Shown piece by piece: positions 9,099 through 19,074 of a stretch of 62,119 nt of DNA. Source of the stretch: Alloprevotella rava (GTDB taxonomy: Bacteria; Bacteroidota; Bacteroidia; Bacteroidales; Bacteroidaceae); assembly GCF_014195585.1 (NCBI RefSeq), contig NZ_JACICA010000011.1, forward strand, positions 1-62,119, in the 5' to 3' direction. The notes beneath the pieces are model-generated. The model was not told the DNA's origin. It searched no databases and saw only the letters and a list, made by a program, of their open reading frames with translations. Made by a program: the position numbers and the translations under genes. The number at the start of each line of letters is the position of its first letter. Position 1 is the first letter of the stretch.

Positions 9099-9407
9099 CT
9101 TTTCACAGTTTTTTTGGTTTAATCTTTTTAACTTTCTTCAGTATTGCTTTTTTAGTGGTAAGATATGCTGCAAAAATTAGTGCGATACCGCTCAGAATAA
9201 AATATAGGGAACAGAAAAAGCGGTCTTTTGTTGACAATACAGATTGGAGAAATAGAACGGAAGAAAAGAGGGAACGATGCGATTCATAAGAACTCAGAAG
9301 GATGGAATAAGGAAAAAGATGCGTTCCCGGGAGAAAATGAGGAGAACAAGGAGTTTTTTGAGGCGATTTGTGCAGTTTTATCGATTTTCACGCCCTGCTT
9401 TGGTCGT
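9099..9407. other. Non-coding spacer
   Basis: I see no supported gene between the lipoprotein promoter and the 21-bp array. The short frames here have no ribosome-binding context and low-complexity basic translations. Confidence 0.4.
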
Positions 9408-9505
9408 CAATATCCTTATTGCGTCAGCCAGCATCCTTATTGCGTCGGCGGATACAATAAGGATGTCCGCCGATAGCCTTATTGTATCGACGGACACCCT
9501 TAGGA
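9408..9505. repeat. 21-bp array (module c), isolated copy
   Basis: Consecutive units of exactly 21 bp are built on CCTTATTG or its reverse CAATAAGG. Unit starts can be read at ATCCTTATTGCGTCAGCCAG, ATCCTTATTGCGTCGGCGGA, ACAATAAGGATGTCCGCCGA and AGCCTTATTGTATCGACGGA, and a degenerate ACCCTTAGG follows. Read on the minus strand, the order is direct (degenerate), direct, inverted, direct, direct. This matches the direct-direct-inverted-direct order of the copies near 28.1, 36.3 and 59.2 kb. There is no GTCAC module here. Confidence 0.85.
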
Positions 9506-9595
9506 AAGGCACTTTTCCAGAGTGCTACAAAAACGAGCGGTGGGAGAAGCGATGACTTTCGCGCGATTCTCGCACCGTTATATTTACGGAATTAT

Positions 9596-12295
9596 TTACG
9601 ACTTCCGAACGGCGCGCAGAGCGACTCCCACCCAGAGAACGACAGAAGTGGCAGCGAGAAGCAACAACCAATCGGAGAGCGAAAGCCGTGCAACAGAGAA
9701 CAGTGAGCCGCCAAAGCTCACGATGAGCACCTGCCCCAGCAGAATGAAACTGGCAATGAGGAAGAAACCGCGGCAACCACGGAGGCGCGGCCACACTTGA
9801 GAGGTGGCGAAGCTGCGGGCGTTGAACAAATTCCAGAATTGGAGCAGAACAAAGAAGGTGAAGAAGAGGCTCAACTCATAGTCAGATAGCAGATTGCCGC
9901 CCGTAGCTCTCACTAAAGAGAAAGATTCGGGCAAGGAGCACAAACTGTAGACATAAAAATGTTTCAGCACATAGAGGGCTACGAGTAGGATACCTGTGAA
10001 GGCAAATCCCGTGAGCAGAATATTCCACCGCATGGCGGGCGTGATGATAAAGGTTTCGCGAGCGCGCGGACGTTCTTTCATGACATCAGCAGAAGGCGGA
10101 AGAGAAGCCAAAGCCACAGCGGCAAAGGAATCCATAATGAGATTAACCCACAGCATCTGCGTGACGGTGAGCGGACTTTGTGTGCCCATAAACGAGCCTA
10201 TGAGAACAATGAGGCAGGCGGCCACATTGACGGTGAGCTGGAAGAGAATGAAACGCTGGATATTTTTATAGAGCGAGCGTCCCCACATGACGGCGTTAAC
10301 AATGGAGCTAAACGAATTGTCGATAATCGTGATGTCGCTCGCTTCCTTAGCCACACTCGTACCGTCGCCCATGGAGAGACCCACATGAGCCGCTTTCAGA
10401 GCAGGAGCATCATTGGTACCATCGCCCGTAACGGCCACTACCTCGCCGCGCTTTTGCAGCGCTTCAACCAATCGCTTCTTATCCATCGGGCGAGCGCGAG
10501 CAATGACTTTCAGATGGGCTACGCGTTCTATCAACTCTTCATCACTGAGAGCGGCAAACTCTGGACCGGTGATGAAAGCCTGCGCAGAATCGGCATTGGA
10601 GCAGATACCCACTTGTCGGCCTATCTCGCGTGCGGTGCCGAGGGTGTCGCCCGTGACTATCTTCACGCCAATGCCGGCGTCGAGGCAGCAACGAATGGCG
10701 GCGGGCACTTCGGCGCGAACGGGATCGGAGATGGCCACATAGCCCTGAAAGGTGCTGGTGAGCACGGCTGTATCGGCCGTTATGAGCGTGCCGCTGTGGC
10801 GAAGAGCAGAGAGTTCGGTTTCAGCAGTCTCTTGGGAGGAGAAAGCAATATCTACAAAGCCGAGCGTGCGGAAAGCACGCTGCTGATAAGAAAGGAGAGT
10901 CTGGAGGATGGATTGTTGGCGGAAACTATCGAGCAGGGGGCAGAAGCGGAAGAGAATTTCCGTTGCTCCTTTCAGATAGATATGCCACTGATGGTCAACT
11001 GAGGACTGGACGAGCGTGGCCATATATTTGCGCTCAGTGGAGAAAGGTATCTGATCGACGACAGCTGCCGCAGAACGCAGGGCTTCATAGTTGTGATGCT
11101 GCTCGGAAAGCCAGAGTAGAAGCGCGCCTTCGGTGGGGTTGCCGAGCACTTGGATATGGTCGGCATCGGTATCATCGAGCGTGGCGGTGGAATTGACAGC
11201 GAGGGCTTCGGCAAAGCAAGCTTCTGCTAGCACCTCGGCATGAGCCACGCGCATACGGTTCTCGGTGAGCGTTCCGGTTTTGTCGGTACAAATCACAGTG
11301 GTGGCGCCCATCGTTTCGCAGGCGTGGAGACGGCGCACGAGGTTGTTGGCCTTGAGCAGGCGGCGCATACTATAGGCCAGACTCAGCGTGACGGCCATGG
11401 GGAGGCCTTCGGGAACAGCCACTACGATGATGGTGACGGCTATCATGATGCTGGAAAGGAGATACCCTGCAAAGAAAATCCAATTGAACGTGGGAGGAGC
11501 GGAGAGGAAGTACTCCACCGTGCGTCCCACCAGGATGAGGGCGGCCAAGACATAACTGGCGCGGGAAACGAAGATGCTGAGTTTGTCGAGCTGCCTACTG
11601 AGGGGTGTTTGCTCCCCATTGTCGATTTGGGCAGCACGGAAAACGCGGCCGTTCTCCGTATGGTCGCCAACGGCTTCTACGAGAAAACTACCGTTGCCCT
11701 CCATCACCTTCGTACCGCGCAGCACGCGATTGGAGGGAAACGTTGCCTCGGCATCGAAAAGTTCGGTGTGAGTGGTTTTGGAACAGATGGGTTCGCCCGT
11801 CAGCGTACTTTCGTCGACTTTCAAACTATTGGCTGACAGCAGAGTTCCATCGGCGGGGATGTCATCGCCCGTATCGAGCAGTACAAAGTCGCCCACGACG
11901 ATATCGCGACGGGGCACGGAATGGTTATGTCCGTTGCGCACTACGCGCACAGGGATGTTGTCGTTGACCTGCGTGAGTACGGCAAACTCACGTTCTGCGC
12001 GCACCTCAAAATAAAAGGCCAAGCCTGTGGCCAAAAGAATGGCTATGACAATGCCTAACGGCTCGAAAAAAATGGAAACGCCAAAGTCGAATACAAAAAA
12101 CTCATAGCACGCAACAAGTATGGACAAGGAGGCTGCTACGAGCAAGATAATGATGAGTTGGTCCTGAAACTTATGAAGAAACTTACGGAAGAGTGATTCC
12201 CTGGCTGCTGGCGTTAAGACATTATCGCCATGTACGCGCCTGCTTTCCAGCACTTGCTCATCGGTAAGTCCCGCAGAAAATGATTTTGTAGTCAT
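9596..12295 (-). CDS. PMCA-type calcium-translocating P-type ATPase
   Basis: An 899-residue P2-type ATPase, likely pumping Ca2+ out of the cytoplasm. It has the N-terminal cation domain, TM1-2 (residues 47-95), an actuator motif TLTGEP (165-169), and TM4 with the ion-binding PEGLP (295-299). The phosphorylation motif is DKTGTLT with Asp338, and the hinge is VTGDGTNDAPALKAAHVG. A C-terminal block of membrane helices carries NLIMDSFAAVALASLPP. TGEP in place of TGES and PEGLP in TM4 are usual in the plasma-membrane Ca2+-ATPase subgroup. There is no calmodulin-type tail. The gene is monocistronic. The metal is inferred; Mn2+ is possible. Confidence 0.92.
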   Translation of the reverse strand: MTTKSFSAGLTDEQVLESRRVHGDNVLTPAARESLFRKFLHKFQDQLIIILLVAASLSILVACYEFFVFDFGVSIFFEPLGIVIAILLATGLAFYFEVRAEREFAVLTQVNDNIPVRVVRNGHNHSVPRRDIVVGDFVLLDTGDDIPADGTLLSANSLKVDESTLTGEPICSKTTHTELFDAEATFPSNRVLRGTKVMEGNGSFLVEAVGDHTENGRVFRAAQIDNGEQTPLSRQLDKLSIFVSRASYVLAALILVGRTVEYFLSAPPTFNWIFFAGYLLSSIMIAVTIIVVAVPEGLPMAVTLSLAYSMRRLLKANNLVRRLHACETMGATTVICTDKTGTLTENRMRVAHAEVLAEACFAEALAVNSTATLDDTDADHIQVLGNPTEGALLLWLSEQHHNYEALRSAAAVVDQIPFSTERKYMATLVQSSVDHQWHIYLKGATEILFRFCPLLDSFRQQSILQTLLSYQQRAFRTLGFVDIAFSSQETAETELSALRHSGTLITADTAVLTSTFQGYVAISDPVRAEVPAAIRCCLDAGIGVKIVTGDTLGTAREIGRQVGICSNADSAQAFITGPEFAALSDEELIERVAHLKVIARARPMDKKRLVEALQKRGEVVAVTGDGTNDAPALKAAHVGLSMGDGTSVAKEASDITIIDNSFSSIVNAVMWGRSLYKNIQRFILFQLTVNVAACLIVLIGSFMGTQSPLTVTQMLWVNLIMDSFAAVALASLPPSADVMKERPRARETFIITPAMRWNILLTGFAFTGILLVALYVLKHFYVYSLCSLPESFSLVRATGGNLLSDYELSLFFTFFVLLQFWNLFNARSFATSQVWPRLRGCRGFFLIASFILLGQVLIVSFGGSLFSVARLSLSDWLLLLAATSVVLWVGVALRAVRKS

Positions 12296-12317
12296 TATAA
12301 AATCGTATAGAAAAAGG

Positions 12318-12325
12318 CAAAGTTA
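12318..12325 (-). promoter_or_regulatory. Possible -7 box of the Ca2+-ATPase gene
   Basis: The minus-strand octamer TAACTTTG fits TAnnTTTG and lies 23 bp before the start codon. No clear TTG is found at the expected distance upstream, so only this half is supported. Confidence 0.4.
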
Positions 12326-12670
12326 CGGAACTTTCATCCGAAAAGTGAAGAGCCCTCAAAAAAGTTACAACAGTGAAATGTTATTTATGATTTTAAGCCT
12401 CAGAATGTGCGACAGGTAGCAAGTTTTTTTTAAGAGGAGCAGGAAGAGCAAAAGACTTGTTTTGGAGAAAAATTGTACACATCCGTTGAAGGCGCGTAAA
12501 CTATCCTACTTCTTCGGTGTCGCACAGCTTTTAAGGAAAAGAGGATAATAAAAGGTAATGTCCGAAAAAGTGTGTAAACTTTTACCGGACAGCAATAATT
12601 CTAAATAAAATCCGCAAACCTTTACAAAAGAAAAATGGAGAATTTGAGAATTACTCAAAAAGTTTATAGA
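12326..12670. other. Non-coding spacer between Ca2+-ATPase and rplQ
   Basis: AT-rich, with no convincing gene on either strand. It contains homopolymer runs (for example T at 12424-12431). Nothing else can be supported until the rplQ terminator. Confidence 0.4.
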
Positions 12671-12703
12671 AATAAAAAGCCCCGCACATCACTGTGCAGG
12701 GCT
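12671..12703 (-). terminator. Terminator of the S10-spc-alpha operon
   Basis: AGCCC-C-GCACA pairs with TGTGC-A-GGGCT (one internal mismatch, 4-nt loop). On the minus strand the stem runs straight into TTTTTATTTC. It lies 28 bp after rplQ and closes the ribosomal cluster. Confidence 0.88.
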
Positions 12704-12730
12704 AAAATATGCAATAGAGAATTGTGTCGA

Positions 12731-13216
12731 TTATTTAGCGGCTGCTTCTTCAGCAGGAGCTTCAGTTGCAGGTGCTTCAGCTGCGGGAGCTTCAGCGGCT
12801 GCAGCCTTACGGCTACGACGTGTGCGCTTTGCCTTCTTCTCTTCCTTAGCCATGTTCTCATCGTAGTCAACAAGTTCGATGAAAGCCATGTCTGCACCAT
12901 CACTCTGGCGGAAGCCAAGTTTGATGATACGAGTGTAGCCACCAGGACGGTTAGCCACTTTCTCAGAGATATTCTTGAACAATTCTGTAACTGCGAATTT
13001 GTCCTTCAAATAGCTGAAGACAACGCGGCGAGAGTTCGTTGTGTCGTTCTTGCTCTTGGTGATGAGCGGCTCAACGTACTTCTTCAGAGCCTTAGCCTTG
13101 GCAAGAGTCGTAGTGATTCTTTTGTGCTGGATCAGAGAAACTGCCATATTGGCAAGCATAGCGCTTCTGTGGGATGCAGTACGACTCAGATGGTTGAATT
13201 TTTTATTATGTCTCAT
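12731..13216 (-). CDS. Ribosomal protein L17
   Basis: The start at 13216 ([17 protein letters not shown]) is the invariant L17 N-terminus; upstream residues in the open frame are not conserved. The L17 fold covers about residues 1-120 and sits at the polypeptide exit tunnel of the 50S subunit. A 40-residue tail follows, first basic ([11 protein letters not shown]), then Ala/Glu/Pro-rich and acidic. It is the last gene of the cluster, after rpoA. Confidence 0.96.
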   Translation of the reverse strand: MRHNKKFNHLSRTASHRSAMLANMAVSLIQHKRITTTLAKAKALKKYVEPLITKSKNDTTNSRRVVFSYLKDKFAVTELFKNISEKVANRPGGYTRIIKLGFRQSDGADMAFIELVDYDENMAKEEKKAKRTRRSRKAAAAEAPAAEAPATEAPAEEAAAK

Positions 13217-13324
13217 TTTTTTGAATGTTGGTTGTTGCTTCGAGTCGAGGGCTTCGGCCTTAGCTAATGCCACTCAGCAGGCTGCGAACAACTGTGGAGT
13301 TTACGGACAACTTTTGTCGTTCAA

Positions 13325-14311
13325 TTAGTCGTTGTCCAATTTGTAAAGGGTTGTATCCATCCCGAACGACAGATTCTTGCTCTCGAGCAAATCATCAAGC
13401 TCGGTGAGTGATTTCTTACCGAAGTTGCGGAACTTGAGGAGGTCAGACTTGTTGAACTGAACGAGATCGCCCAATGTTTCAACATCGGCAGCCTTGAGAC
13501 AGTTGAGCGCACGAACTGAAAGATTCAGATCGGCGAGCTTCTGCTTGAGGAGCTGACGCATCTTGAGGGTATTCTCATCAATCGGTGGATTGTCTATACT
13601 TGTTGAGTTGCCCGCGGTGATACTCTCATCGGAGAACAGAGCGAAGTGATAGATCAAAATTTTAGCTGCTTCCTTCAGCGCGTCTTTCGGCTGGATGGAA
13701 CCATCCGTAGTGATTTCAAGCACGAGCTTGTCGTAGTCGGTCTTTTGCTCAACACGATACGGCTCAACGCTGTACTTAACATTGCGGATGGGAGTGTAGA
13801 TGGAGTCGATGGCTATCTGATGGATGTCAGAGCAATAGTCGCGATTTTCATCTGCGGGGATATAACCACGGCCTTTGTTAACAGTCAGTTCGATGGTCAT
13901 CGAGGCTTTCGAATCTAAATGACAAATCACTAAATCAGGATTTAACACTTCAAATCCGTTGAGATGGATATCACCAGCCTTGAACTCCGTATAGTTGGAG
14001 ATGGTTAGCTGGGTCTTCTCAGTGTCGTACTCTTCTACCAGTTTCTTGAAACGTACTTGCTTCAAGTTAAGGATGATGTTGGTTACATCCTCGCTGACTC
14101 CAGGTACGGTAGCAAACTCATGCTCAACACCTTCAATCTTGATGGTATTGATGGCATAGCCTTCGAGAGAGGAGAGCAGGATGCGACGGAGGGCATTTCC
14201 GACAGTGGTACCGAAGCCCGTTTCCAAAGGACGAAGTTCGAATTTTCCGTACTTATCGTCGCTTTCCAACATGATCACTTTGTCAGGTTTTTGAAATGCT
14301 AATATCGCCAT
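13325..14311 (-). CDS. RNA polymerase alpha subunit
   Basis: A 328-residue alpha subunit that assembles the RNA polymerase core as a dimer. The N-terminal domain has the [21 protein letters not shown] dimerisation motif. The C-terminal domain (about 255-320) has [16 protein letters not shown] and [15 protein letters not shown], the DNA-contacting helix-hairpin-helix region. Length is normal. It sits between rpsD and rplQ, as in other bacteria. Confidence 0.98.
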   Translation of the reverse strand: MAILAFQKPDKVIMLESDDKYGKFELRPLETGFGTTVGNALRRILLSSLEGYAINTIKIEGVEHEFATVPGVSEDVTNIILNLKQVRFKKLVEEYDTEKTQLTISNYTEFKAGDIHLNGFEVLNPDLVICHLDSKASMTIELTVNKGRGYIPADENRDYCSDIHQIAIDSIYTPIRNVKYSVEPYRVEQKTDYDKLVLEITTDGSIQPKDALKEAAKILIYHFALFSDESITAGNSTSIDNPPIDENTLKMRQLLKQKLADLNLSVRALNCLKAADVETLGDLVQFNKSDLLKFRNFGKKSLTELDDLLESKNLSFGMDTTLYKLDND

Positions 14312-14393
14312 TAATTCTTTTTATTTAGGATTTTTGGGTAAAGCCTTTTCAGGCTATGAGACAAGTCGGGAAAGACTTGCCAAAAGTTTCCTC

Positions 14394-14426
14394 CTCTCCT
14401 CCCCTCCAAAAAAGAGGGGAAGGGAG
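14394..14426 (-). promoter_or_regulatory. Purine/pyrimidine hairpin between rpsD and rpoA
   Basis: CTCCCTTCCCCTC (minus strand) pairs with GAGGGGAGGAGAG around a T-rich loop. It is a long, imperfect G/C-rich stem in the 124-bp gap between the rpsD stop and the rpoA start. Such a gap is wide for this operon, where most gaps are under 30 bp. It may be an attenuator, a processing site or an S4-type regulatory target; the sequence alone does not say which. Confidence 0.5.
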
Positions 14427-14435
14427 AAAGGCTTT

Positions 14436-15044
14436 TTAGTTCTTAGAGTACAACTCGACAATCAGCTGCTCCTTGATGTTCTCAGGGATGTCAGCACGTT
14501 CGGGCATATGCAGAAGCTTGCCACCCTTAACGCTTTCGTCCCATTCGATCCAAGGATACTTGCTGTGGTTGAAGCCTGCCAAAGAGTCAGCAACTACTTC
14601 GAGACTCTTAGACTTCTCACGTACAGCAACGATCTGACCAGGTTTTACACTGTAAGAAGCAATGTTCACTACTTGACCATCAACAGTAATATGCTTGTGG
14701 TTTACAAGCTGACGAGCTGCTGCGCGAGTAGGAGCGATACCCAGGCGATATACAACATTGTCAAGACGGCATTCGAGATACTGAAGGAGAATCTCACCGG
14801 TAATGCCGCTGGTTGCTGCTGCCTTATCAAACATGTTACGGAACTGACGTTCAAGAACACCATAAGTGTACTTAGCTTTCTGCTTCTCAGCAAGCATGAC
14901 ACCGTACTCAGAGCTCTTACGACGGCGACCATTGCCGTGCTGGCCAGGAGGGAAATTACGCTTTGCGAGAACTTTATCAGCACCGAAGATAGCCTCGCCG
15001 AAACGACGTGCGATGCGAGACTTAGGACCTGTATATTTTGCCAT
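14436..15044 (-). CDS. Ribosomal protein S4
   Basis: A 202-residue primary 16S-binding protein of the 30S body, essential for early assembly and for decoding fidelity. [17 protein letters not shown] is typical. The S4 RNA-binding domain with [28 protein letters not shown] lies at about 95-130. No zinc-binding cysteine cluster is present near the N-terminus. The gene lies in the alpha operon between rpsK and rpoA. Confidence 0.98.
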   Translation of the reverse strand: MAKYTGPKSRIARRFGEAIFGADKVLAKRNFPPGQHGNGRRRKSSEYGVMLAEKQKAKYTYGVLERQFRNMFDKAAATSGITGEILLQYLECRLDNVVYRLGIAPTRAAARQLVNHKHITVDGQVVNIASYSVKPGQIVAVREKSKSLEVVADSLAGFNHSKYPWIEWDESVKGGKLLHMPERADIPENIKEQLIVELYSKN

Positions 15045-15092
15045 TGTTTTTAATTTTAGCTTTTAATATAACAATTCAACTTGCTACTGAAA

Positions 15093-15482
15093 TTATACCT
15101 TTCTTCTCTTCGGAGGACGGCAGCCATTGTGGGGCAGCGGAGTAACATCGATGATCTCGGTAACTTCAATACCTGCACCATGGATGGCACGGATAGCGGA
15201 CTCACGACCATTGCCGGGACCCTTAACGTAAGCTTTCACCTTACGAAGACCGAGGTCGAAAGCTACCTTGGCGCAATCCTGTGCTGCCATTTGAGCAGCG
15301 TACGGAGTGTTCTTCTTGGAACCACGGAAGCCCATCTTACCAGAACTTGACCAGCTGATAATCTGACCCTCACTGTTCGACAAGGAAACGATAATATTAT
15401 TGAAAGAGCTGTGAACGTGAAGCTGACCCATTGCGTCAACCTTAACGTTACGCTTCTTAGCTGCAACTGTTTTCTTTGCCAT
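15093..15482 (-). CDS. Ribosomal protein S11
   Basis: 129 residues from the ATG at 15482 ([12 protein letters not shown]); the frame has another ATG two codons upstream. S11 is part of the 30S platform near the mRNA exit site. [19 protein letters not shown] and the C-terminal [18 protein letters not shown] are invariant S11 signatures. It follows rpsM by 9 bp. Confidence 0.98.
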   Translation of the reverse strand: MAKKTVAAKKRNVKVDAMGQLHVHSSFNNIIVSLSNSEGQIISWSSSGKMGFRGSKKNTPYAAQMAAQDCAKVAFDLGLRKVKAYVKGPGNGRESAIRAIHGAGIEVTEIIDVTPLPHNGCRPPKRRKV

Positions 15483-15491
15483 AATCAATTA

Positions 15492-15872
15492 TTATTTAGT
15501 AGCCTTTTTCTTGTTTGCAACGGTCTTTTTGCGACCTTTACGAGTACGAGCGTTGTTCTTCGTGCTCTGGCCGCGTACAGGAAGACCTGCACGGTGACGG
15601 ATACCACGGTAGCAACCGATGTCCATGAGACGCTTAATATTCATCTGAATCTCGCTGCGGAGGTCACCCTCTACTTTGTATTCAGCACCAATAACCTCAC
15701 GAATCTTTGCTGCTTGGTCATCAGTCCAATCCTTTACTTTAATGTCTCTGTCAATACCGGCTTTATCCAAGATTTTAGCCGCGCTACTACGACCTAATCC
15801 GTAGATATAGGTCAGGGCGATTTCGCCTCGCTTGTTCTGAGGCAGATCGACACCAACAATTCTTATTGCCAT
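15492..15872 (-). CDS. Ribosomal protein S13
   Basis: A 126-residue 30S head protein that contacts the 50S subunit and the P-site t[23 protein letters not shown] and the C-terminal [19 protein letters not shown] are diagnostic. The basic tail that reaches the P site is intact ([15 protein letters not shown]). It lies 30 bp after rpmJ. Confidence 0.98.
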   Translation of the reverse strand: MAIRIVGVDLPQNKRGEIALTYIYGLGRSSAAKILDKAGIDRDIKVKDWTDDQAAKIREVIGAEYKVEGDLRSEIQMNIKRLMDIGCYRGIRHRAGLPVRGQSTKNNARTRKGRKKTVANKKKATK

Positions 15873-15902
15873 ATACTTGTTTTATTACTTTGCGAAAACT
15901 GA

Positions 15903-16019
15903 TTAACCCTGACGTAATTTCATCTTAGGGTTCTTCTTGTTAATCACATACAGACGACCCTTACGACGTACAATCTTGCAATCGGCGGATCGTTTCTTCA
16001 AGGATGCTCTTGTTTTCAT
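15903..16019 (-). CDS. Ribosomal protein L36, zinc-free form
   Basis: 38 residues ([20 protein letters not shown] then [18 protein letters not shown]), at the usual place between infA and rpsM. Classical L36 binds zinc through a C-x2-C...C...H set. Here only one Cys (Cys14) remains and the other ligands are replaced, so this is the C-minus, zinc-independent type. It binds 23S rRNA in the 50S subunit. The S14 in this cluster is also zinc-free. Confidence 0.96.
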   Translation of the reverse strand: MKTRASLKKRSADCKIVRRKGRLYVINKKNPKMKLRQG

Positions 16020-16034
16020 TATTATTTTGCTTTT

Positions 16035-16253
16035 TTATTTATATCGGAAAACGATTCTACCTTTTGAAAGGTCGTAGGGACTCATCTCCACTTTTACCTT
16101 ATCTCCGGGAAGGATCTTGATGTAATGCATACGCATCTTTCCTGAGATGTGGGCAGTTATCTCATGCCCATTCTCCAACTCTACGCGGAACATTGCATTG
16201 CTCAATGCTTCAACAATTGTTCCATCTTGTTCTATCGCTAACTGCTTAGACAT
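16035..16253 (-). CDS. Translation initiation factor IF-1
   Basis: A 72-residue single OB-fold protein. [29 protein letters not shown] and [30 protein letters not shown] are the canonical IF-1 sequence. It occupies the A site of the 30S subunit during initiation. It is separated from map by 1 bp, so the two are translationally coupled. Confidence 0.98.
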   Translation of the reverse strand: MSKQLAIEQDGTIVEALSNAMFRVELENGHEITAHISGKMRMHYIKILPGDKVKVEMSPYDLSKGRIVFRYK

Positions 16254-16254
16254 A

Positions 16255-17049
16255 TTAATGTTTTGTTCTTTCTATTTGTTCAACGTCTTCGAATGATGAG
16301 AGGATTTCAGCTTTACCATGGTGAACAGCTATAGTGTGCTCAAAATGTGCAGCATATTTACCATCGCGCGTTTTTACTCCCCAACGGTCGGGCAATAGAT
16401 ATAATGAAGGACCACCTTCTGTTATCATTGGCTCTATGGCGATGCAAAGCCCATTGGAGATTGCTATGCCTGTGCCTGCCGTCCCGTAATTAGGAACCAT
16501 GGGGGCTTCATGCATTTGCTTTCCTATACCATGACCGGCATATTGTCGGACTACACCGTATCCATATTGCTGGACGTGATGCTGCACTGCATGCCCTATA
16601 TCCCCTAAACGGTTTCCAACAATGGCTTGTTCAATTCCTTTATAAAGGCTTTCTTTCGTTACTGAAAGTAATTTCTTGATTTCTGCTTTCACTTCACCTA
16701 CACAAAAAGTGTAACATGAATCTCCACAGAAGCCTTCAAGGAGAACTCCGCAATCCACTGAGACTATATCACCATTCTTCAACGGTTTGTCGTCTGGTAT
16801 ACCATGAACGATTGTGTCGTTAACTGAGGTACAAATGGATGCTGGAAAGGCGGGACCAAAAGGATTATGACATCCCTTAAGAGTTGAGACCGCACCATTG
16901 TCGCGAATGAAATGTTCAGCCAGGGTGTCCATCTTGCGGGTAGTTACACCCGGCTGAACAATTTTTGCGATTTCCGCAAGAGTTGCTGCTACAAGCAGAT
17001 TTGCTTTTCGCAGCGCCTCTATCTCATCTTCCGTTTTCAGACATATCAT
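16255..17049 (-). CDS. Methionine aminopeptidase, type I
   Basis: A 264-residue cytosolic enzyme that removes the initiator Met. The pita-bread metal ligands are visible in order: [20 protein letters not shown] (two Asp), [12 protein letters not shown] (His), and the late Glu residues in [11 protein letters not shown] and [10 protein letters not shown]. There is no N-terminal zinc-finger extension, so it is type Ia. It lies between secY and infA, the usual position in this phylum. Confidence 0.97.
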   Translation of the reverse strand: MICLKTEDEIEALRKANLLVAATLAEIAKIVQPGVTTRKMDTLAEHFIRDNGAVSTLKGCHNPFGPAFPASICTSVNDTIVHGIPDDKPLKNGDIVSVDCGVLLEGFCGDSCYTFCVGEVKAEIKKLLSVTKESLYKGIEQAIVGNRLGDIGHAVQHHVQQYGYGVVRQYAGHGIGKQMHEAPMVPNYGTAGTGIAISNGLCIAIEPMITEGGPSLYLLPDRWGVKTRDGKYAAHFEHTIAVHHGKAEILSSFEDVEQIERTKH

Positions 17050-17075
17050 CCGAATCGGTTTAAATGGAAATTTTC

Positions 17076-18422
17076 TTAATATGCTGCTACGCCTGAACGA
17101 TTGCGCGTGTGCCCAGCGTTGAGCAAGCCGTCGTAATGACGAACAAGCATGTAACTCTCAATCTGCTGAAGAGTGTCGATAACAACACCGACAAGGATCA
17201 ACAGAGAGGTACCACCAAAGAACTGAGCGAAACCTTGCTTAACACCGAAGAGTACAGCAAATGCAGGAAGAACTGCTATCAACGCAATGAAAAGAGAACC
17301 TGGGAAGGTAATTCTTGTCATAACTGTGTCGATATAATCTGCCGTAGCTTTACCGGGTTTTACACCAGGGATGAAACCACTGTTGCGCTTCATATCTTCA
17401 GCCATCTGCACGGGGTTCATAGTGATAGCCGTGTAGAAATAGGTGAAGAGAACAATCAAGATAACGTAGATGATATTGTAAGGAAGGCTAAATTGATCAG
17501 AGAGAAGATGCCCTACTGGATTTGAACCATCCTTAGAGAACGCCATAATCATGGTGGCGGGGATAAACATAATGGCTTGAGCGAAGATAATCGGCATTAC
17601 GTTGGCAGCGAAAAGCTTCAACGGAATGTACTGACGTGCTCCGCCAAACTGACGGTTACCCTCGATACGCTTTGCATATTGAACCGGAACCTTGCGAGTA
17701 GCCTTTACAAGCAGGATTGACAGTGCCATAACGAAGAGCAGTGCAATAAGTTCGAAAAGGAACATTATCAAGCCACCACCTTCTGCCCCAGAGAGAGAAG
17801 AAGTGAACTGCTCAACAATAGCACTAGGGAAGCGTGCGATAATACCAATCATAATGATGAGAGAAACACCGTTTCCTACACCTTTATCGGTTATACGCTC
17901 ACCCAACCATAGGATGAACATGCTGCCTGCAGCAAGGATAATCGTAGACGAGAACATAAACCAGAACGTATCACCAACCATGAATGCACCACTCTGGCCT
18001 ACTTGTGAACGAAGATTTATCATATAGGTAGGAGCCTGGAACAGAAGAATGGCAATTGTCAGCCAACGAGTGTACTGATTGATTTTTCTGTGTCCGCTCT
18101 CACCCTCGCGTTGCATCTTTTGGAAATACGGTACGGCTACAGCCAAAATCTGAATGATAATAGATGCAGAGATGTAGGGCATAATACCAAGGCCAAATAC
18201 AGAGGCATTAGAGAATGCACCACCTGAGAACATATTCAACAGGGACATCAAACCGTTTTCCGTTTGGCTCTGCAGAGCTGCAAGACGAGTAGGATCAATG
18301 CCTGGCAGTACTACAAAAGAGCCAAAACGATAGATGGCAATGAACAGGAGAGTAATGAGGAGTCGCGTGCGCAAATCCTCAATTCTCCAGATGTTCTTTA
18401 GAGTCTCGATTATTTTCTTCAT
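17076..18422 (-). CDS. Preprotein translocase subunit SecY
   Basis: A 448-residue protein with ten membrane segments that forms the protein-conducting channel with SecE (52.7 kb in this window). The N-terminus IWRIEDLRTRLLITLLFIAIYRFGSFVVLPGID is the SecY TM1 region; FSGGAFSNASVFGLGIMPYISASI is the plug/TM2 region. The loop RKVPVQYAKR is the cytosolic SecA/ribosome contact. Length is normal. It follows rplO by 2 bp. Confidence 0.98.
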   Translation of the reverse strand: MKKIIETLKNIWRIEDLRTRLLITLLFIAIYRFGSFVVLPGIDPTRLAALQSQTENGLMSLLNMFSGGAFSNASVFGLGIMPYISASIIIQILAVAVPYFQKMQREGESGHRKINQYTRWLTIAILLFQAPTYMINLRSQVGQSGAFMVGDTFWFMFSSTIILAAGSMFILWLGERITDKGVGNGVSLIIMIGIIARFPSAIVEQFTSSLSGAEGGGLIMFLFELIALLFVMALSILLVKATRKVPVQYAKRIEGNRQFGGARQYIPLKLFAANVMPIIFAQAIMFIPATMIMAFSKDGSNPVGHLLSDQFSLPYNIIYVILIVLFTYFYTAITMNPVQMAEDMKRNSGFIPGVKPGKATADYIDTVMTRITFPGSLFIALIAVLPAFAVLFGVKQGFAQFFGGTSLLILVGVVIDTLQQIESYMLVRHYDGLLNAGHTRNRSGVAAY

Positions 18423-18424
18423 AA

Positions 18425-18871
18425 TTAGATCTTAGTTGCGATTCCACCAACTGCCTGAATAGCAGCTTCTGCAGTCTTGGAGAAGGCGTTAGCCTCTACT
18501 GCTAACTTAGCCTTGAGTTCGCCATTACCAAGAATCTTCACTAACTGCTTAGAGGAGATGAAACCTGCTGCAATCAGTTCCTCACGACCAATCTTCTCAA
18601 AGTTCTTCTGCTCAGCAAGAGCCTGCAGAACACTGAGGTTGATGGCCTTGTATTCAACACGGTTGATATTCTTGAAGCCGAACTTCGGCAAGCGACGCTG
18701 CAACGGCATCTGACCACCTTCGAAGCCAATCTTCTTGTGGTAACCAGAACGCGACTTAGCACCCTTGTGACCACGAGTAGAAGTGCCTCCCATGCCAGAG
18801 CCGGGACCACGACCTACTCGTTTATCATGATGCGTAGAGCCATTCGCGGGTTTTAAAGTATGTAATTTCAT
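18425..18871 (-). CDS. Ribosomal protein L15
   Basis: 148 residues from the ATG at 18871 (MKLHTLKPANGSTHHDKRVG). The Gly-rich RNA-binding stretch VGRGPGSGMGGTSTRGHKGAKSRSG near residues 20-40 is diagnostic. It is a late-assembly 50S protein. Upstream residues of the open frame overlap the rpmD end and are not conserved. Confidence 0.97.
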   Translation of the reverse strand: MKLHTLKPANGSTHHDKRVGRGPGSGMGGTSTRGHKGAKSRSGYHKKIGFEGGQMPLQRRLPKFGFKNINRVEYKAINLSVLQALAEQKNFEKIGREELIAAGFISSKQLVKILGNGELKAKLAVEANAFSKTAEAAIQAVGGIATKI

Positions 18872-18887
18872 GACTTTCTGTTTGTTT

Positions 18888-19067
18888 TTACTGTTCAACA
18901 ATCTCAACCAGGTGGCTTACCTTGCGAATCATACCGCGCATTATGGGGTTGTCCTCAACCTCTACTGTGCGATACAATTTCTTCAGGCCCAGTGCATCAA
19001 GTGTACTCTTCTGGTCTTTGGGAGCATGAATTCTGCTCTTAATTTGCTTTACTTTTATTGTTGCCAT
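18888..19067 (-). CDS. Ribosomal protein L30
   Basis: 59 residues from the ATG at 19067 (MATIKVKQIKSRIHAPKDQK), with the typical RTVEVEDNPIMRGMIRKVSHLVEI ending. It is a 50S protein in the spc operon between rpsE and rplO. The longer frame upstream lies inside rpsE. Confidence 0.96.
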   Translation of the reverse strand: MATIKVKQIKSRIHAPKDQKSTLDALGLKKLYRTVEVEDNPIMRGMIRKVSHLVEIVEQ

Positions 19068-19074
19068 AGTCGAA

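Noticed and set aside
9408-9505. CRISPR array
   Set aside because: The 21-bp units abut with no spacers, differ in orientation and are only partly alike; no cas gene is present.
9277-9555. 92-residue plus-strand ORF over the 21-bp array
   Set aside because: Kept only as an observation: the open frame is explained by the 7-codon repeat, and the N-terminal part is basic low-complexity sequence.
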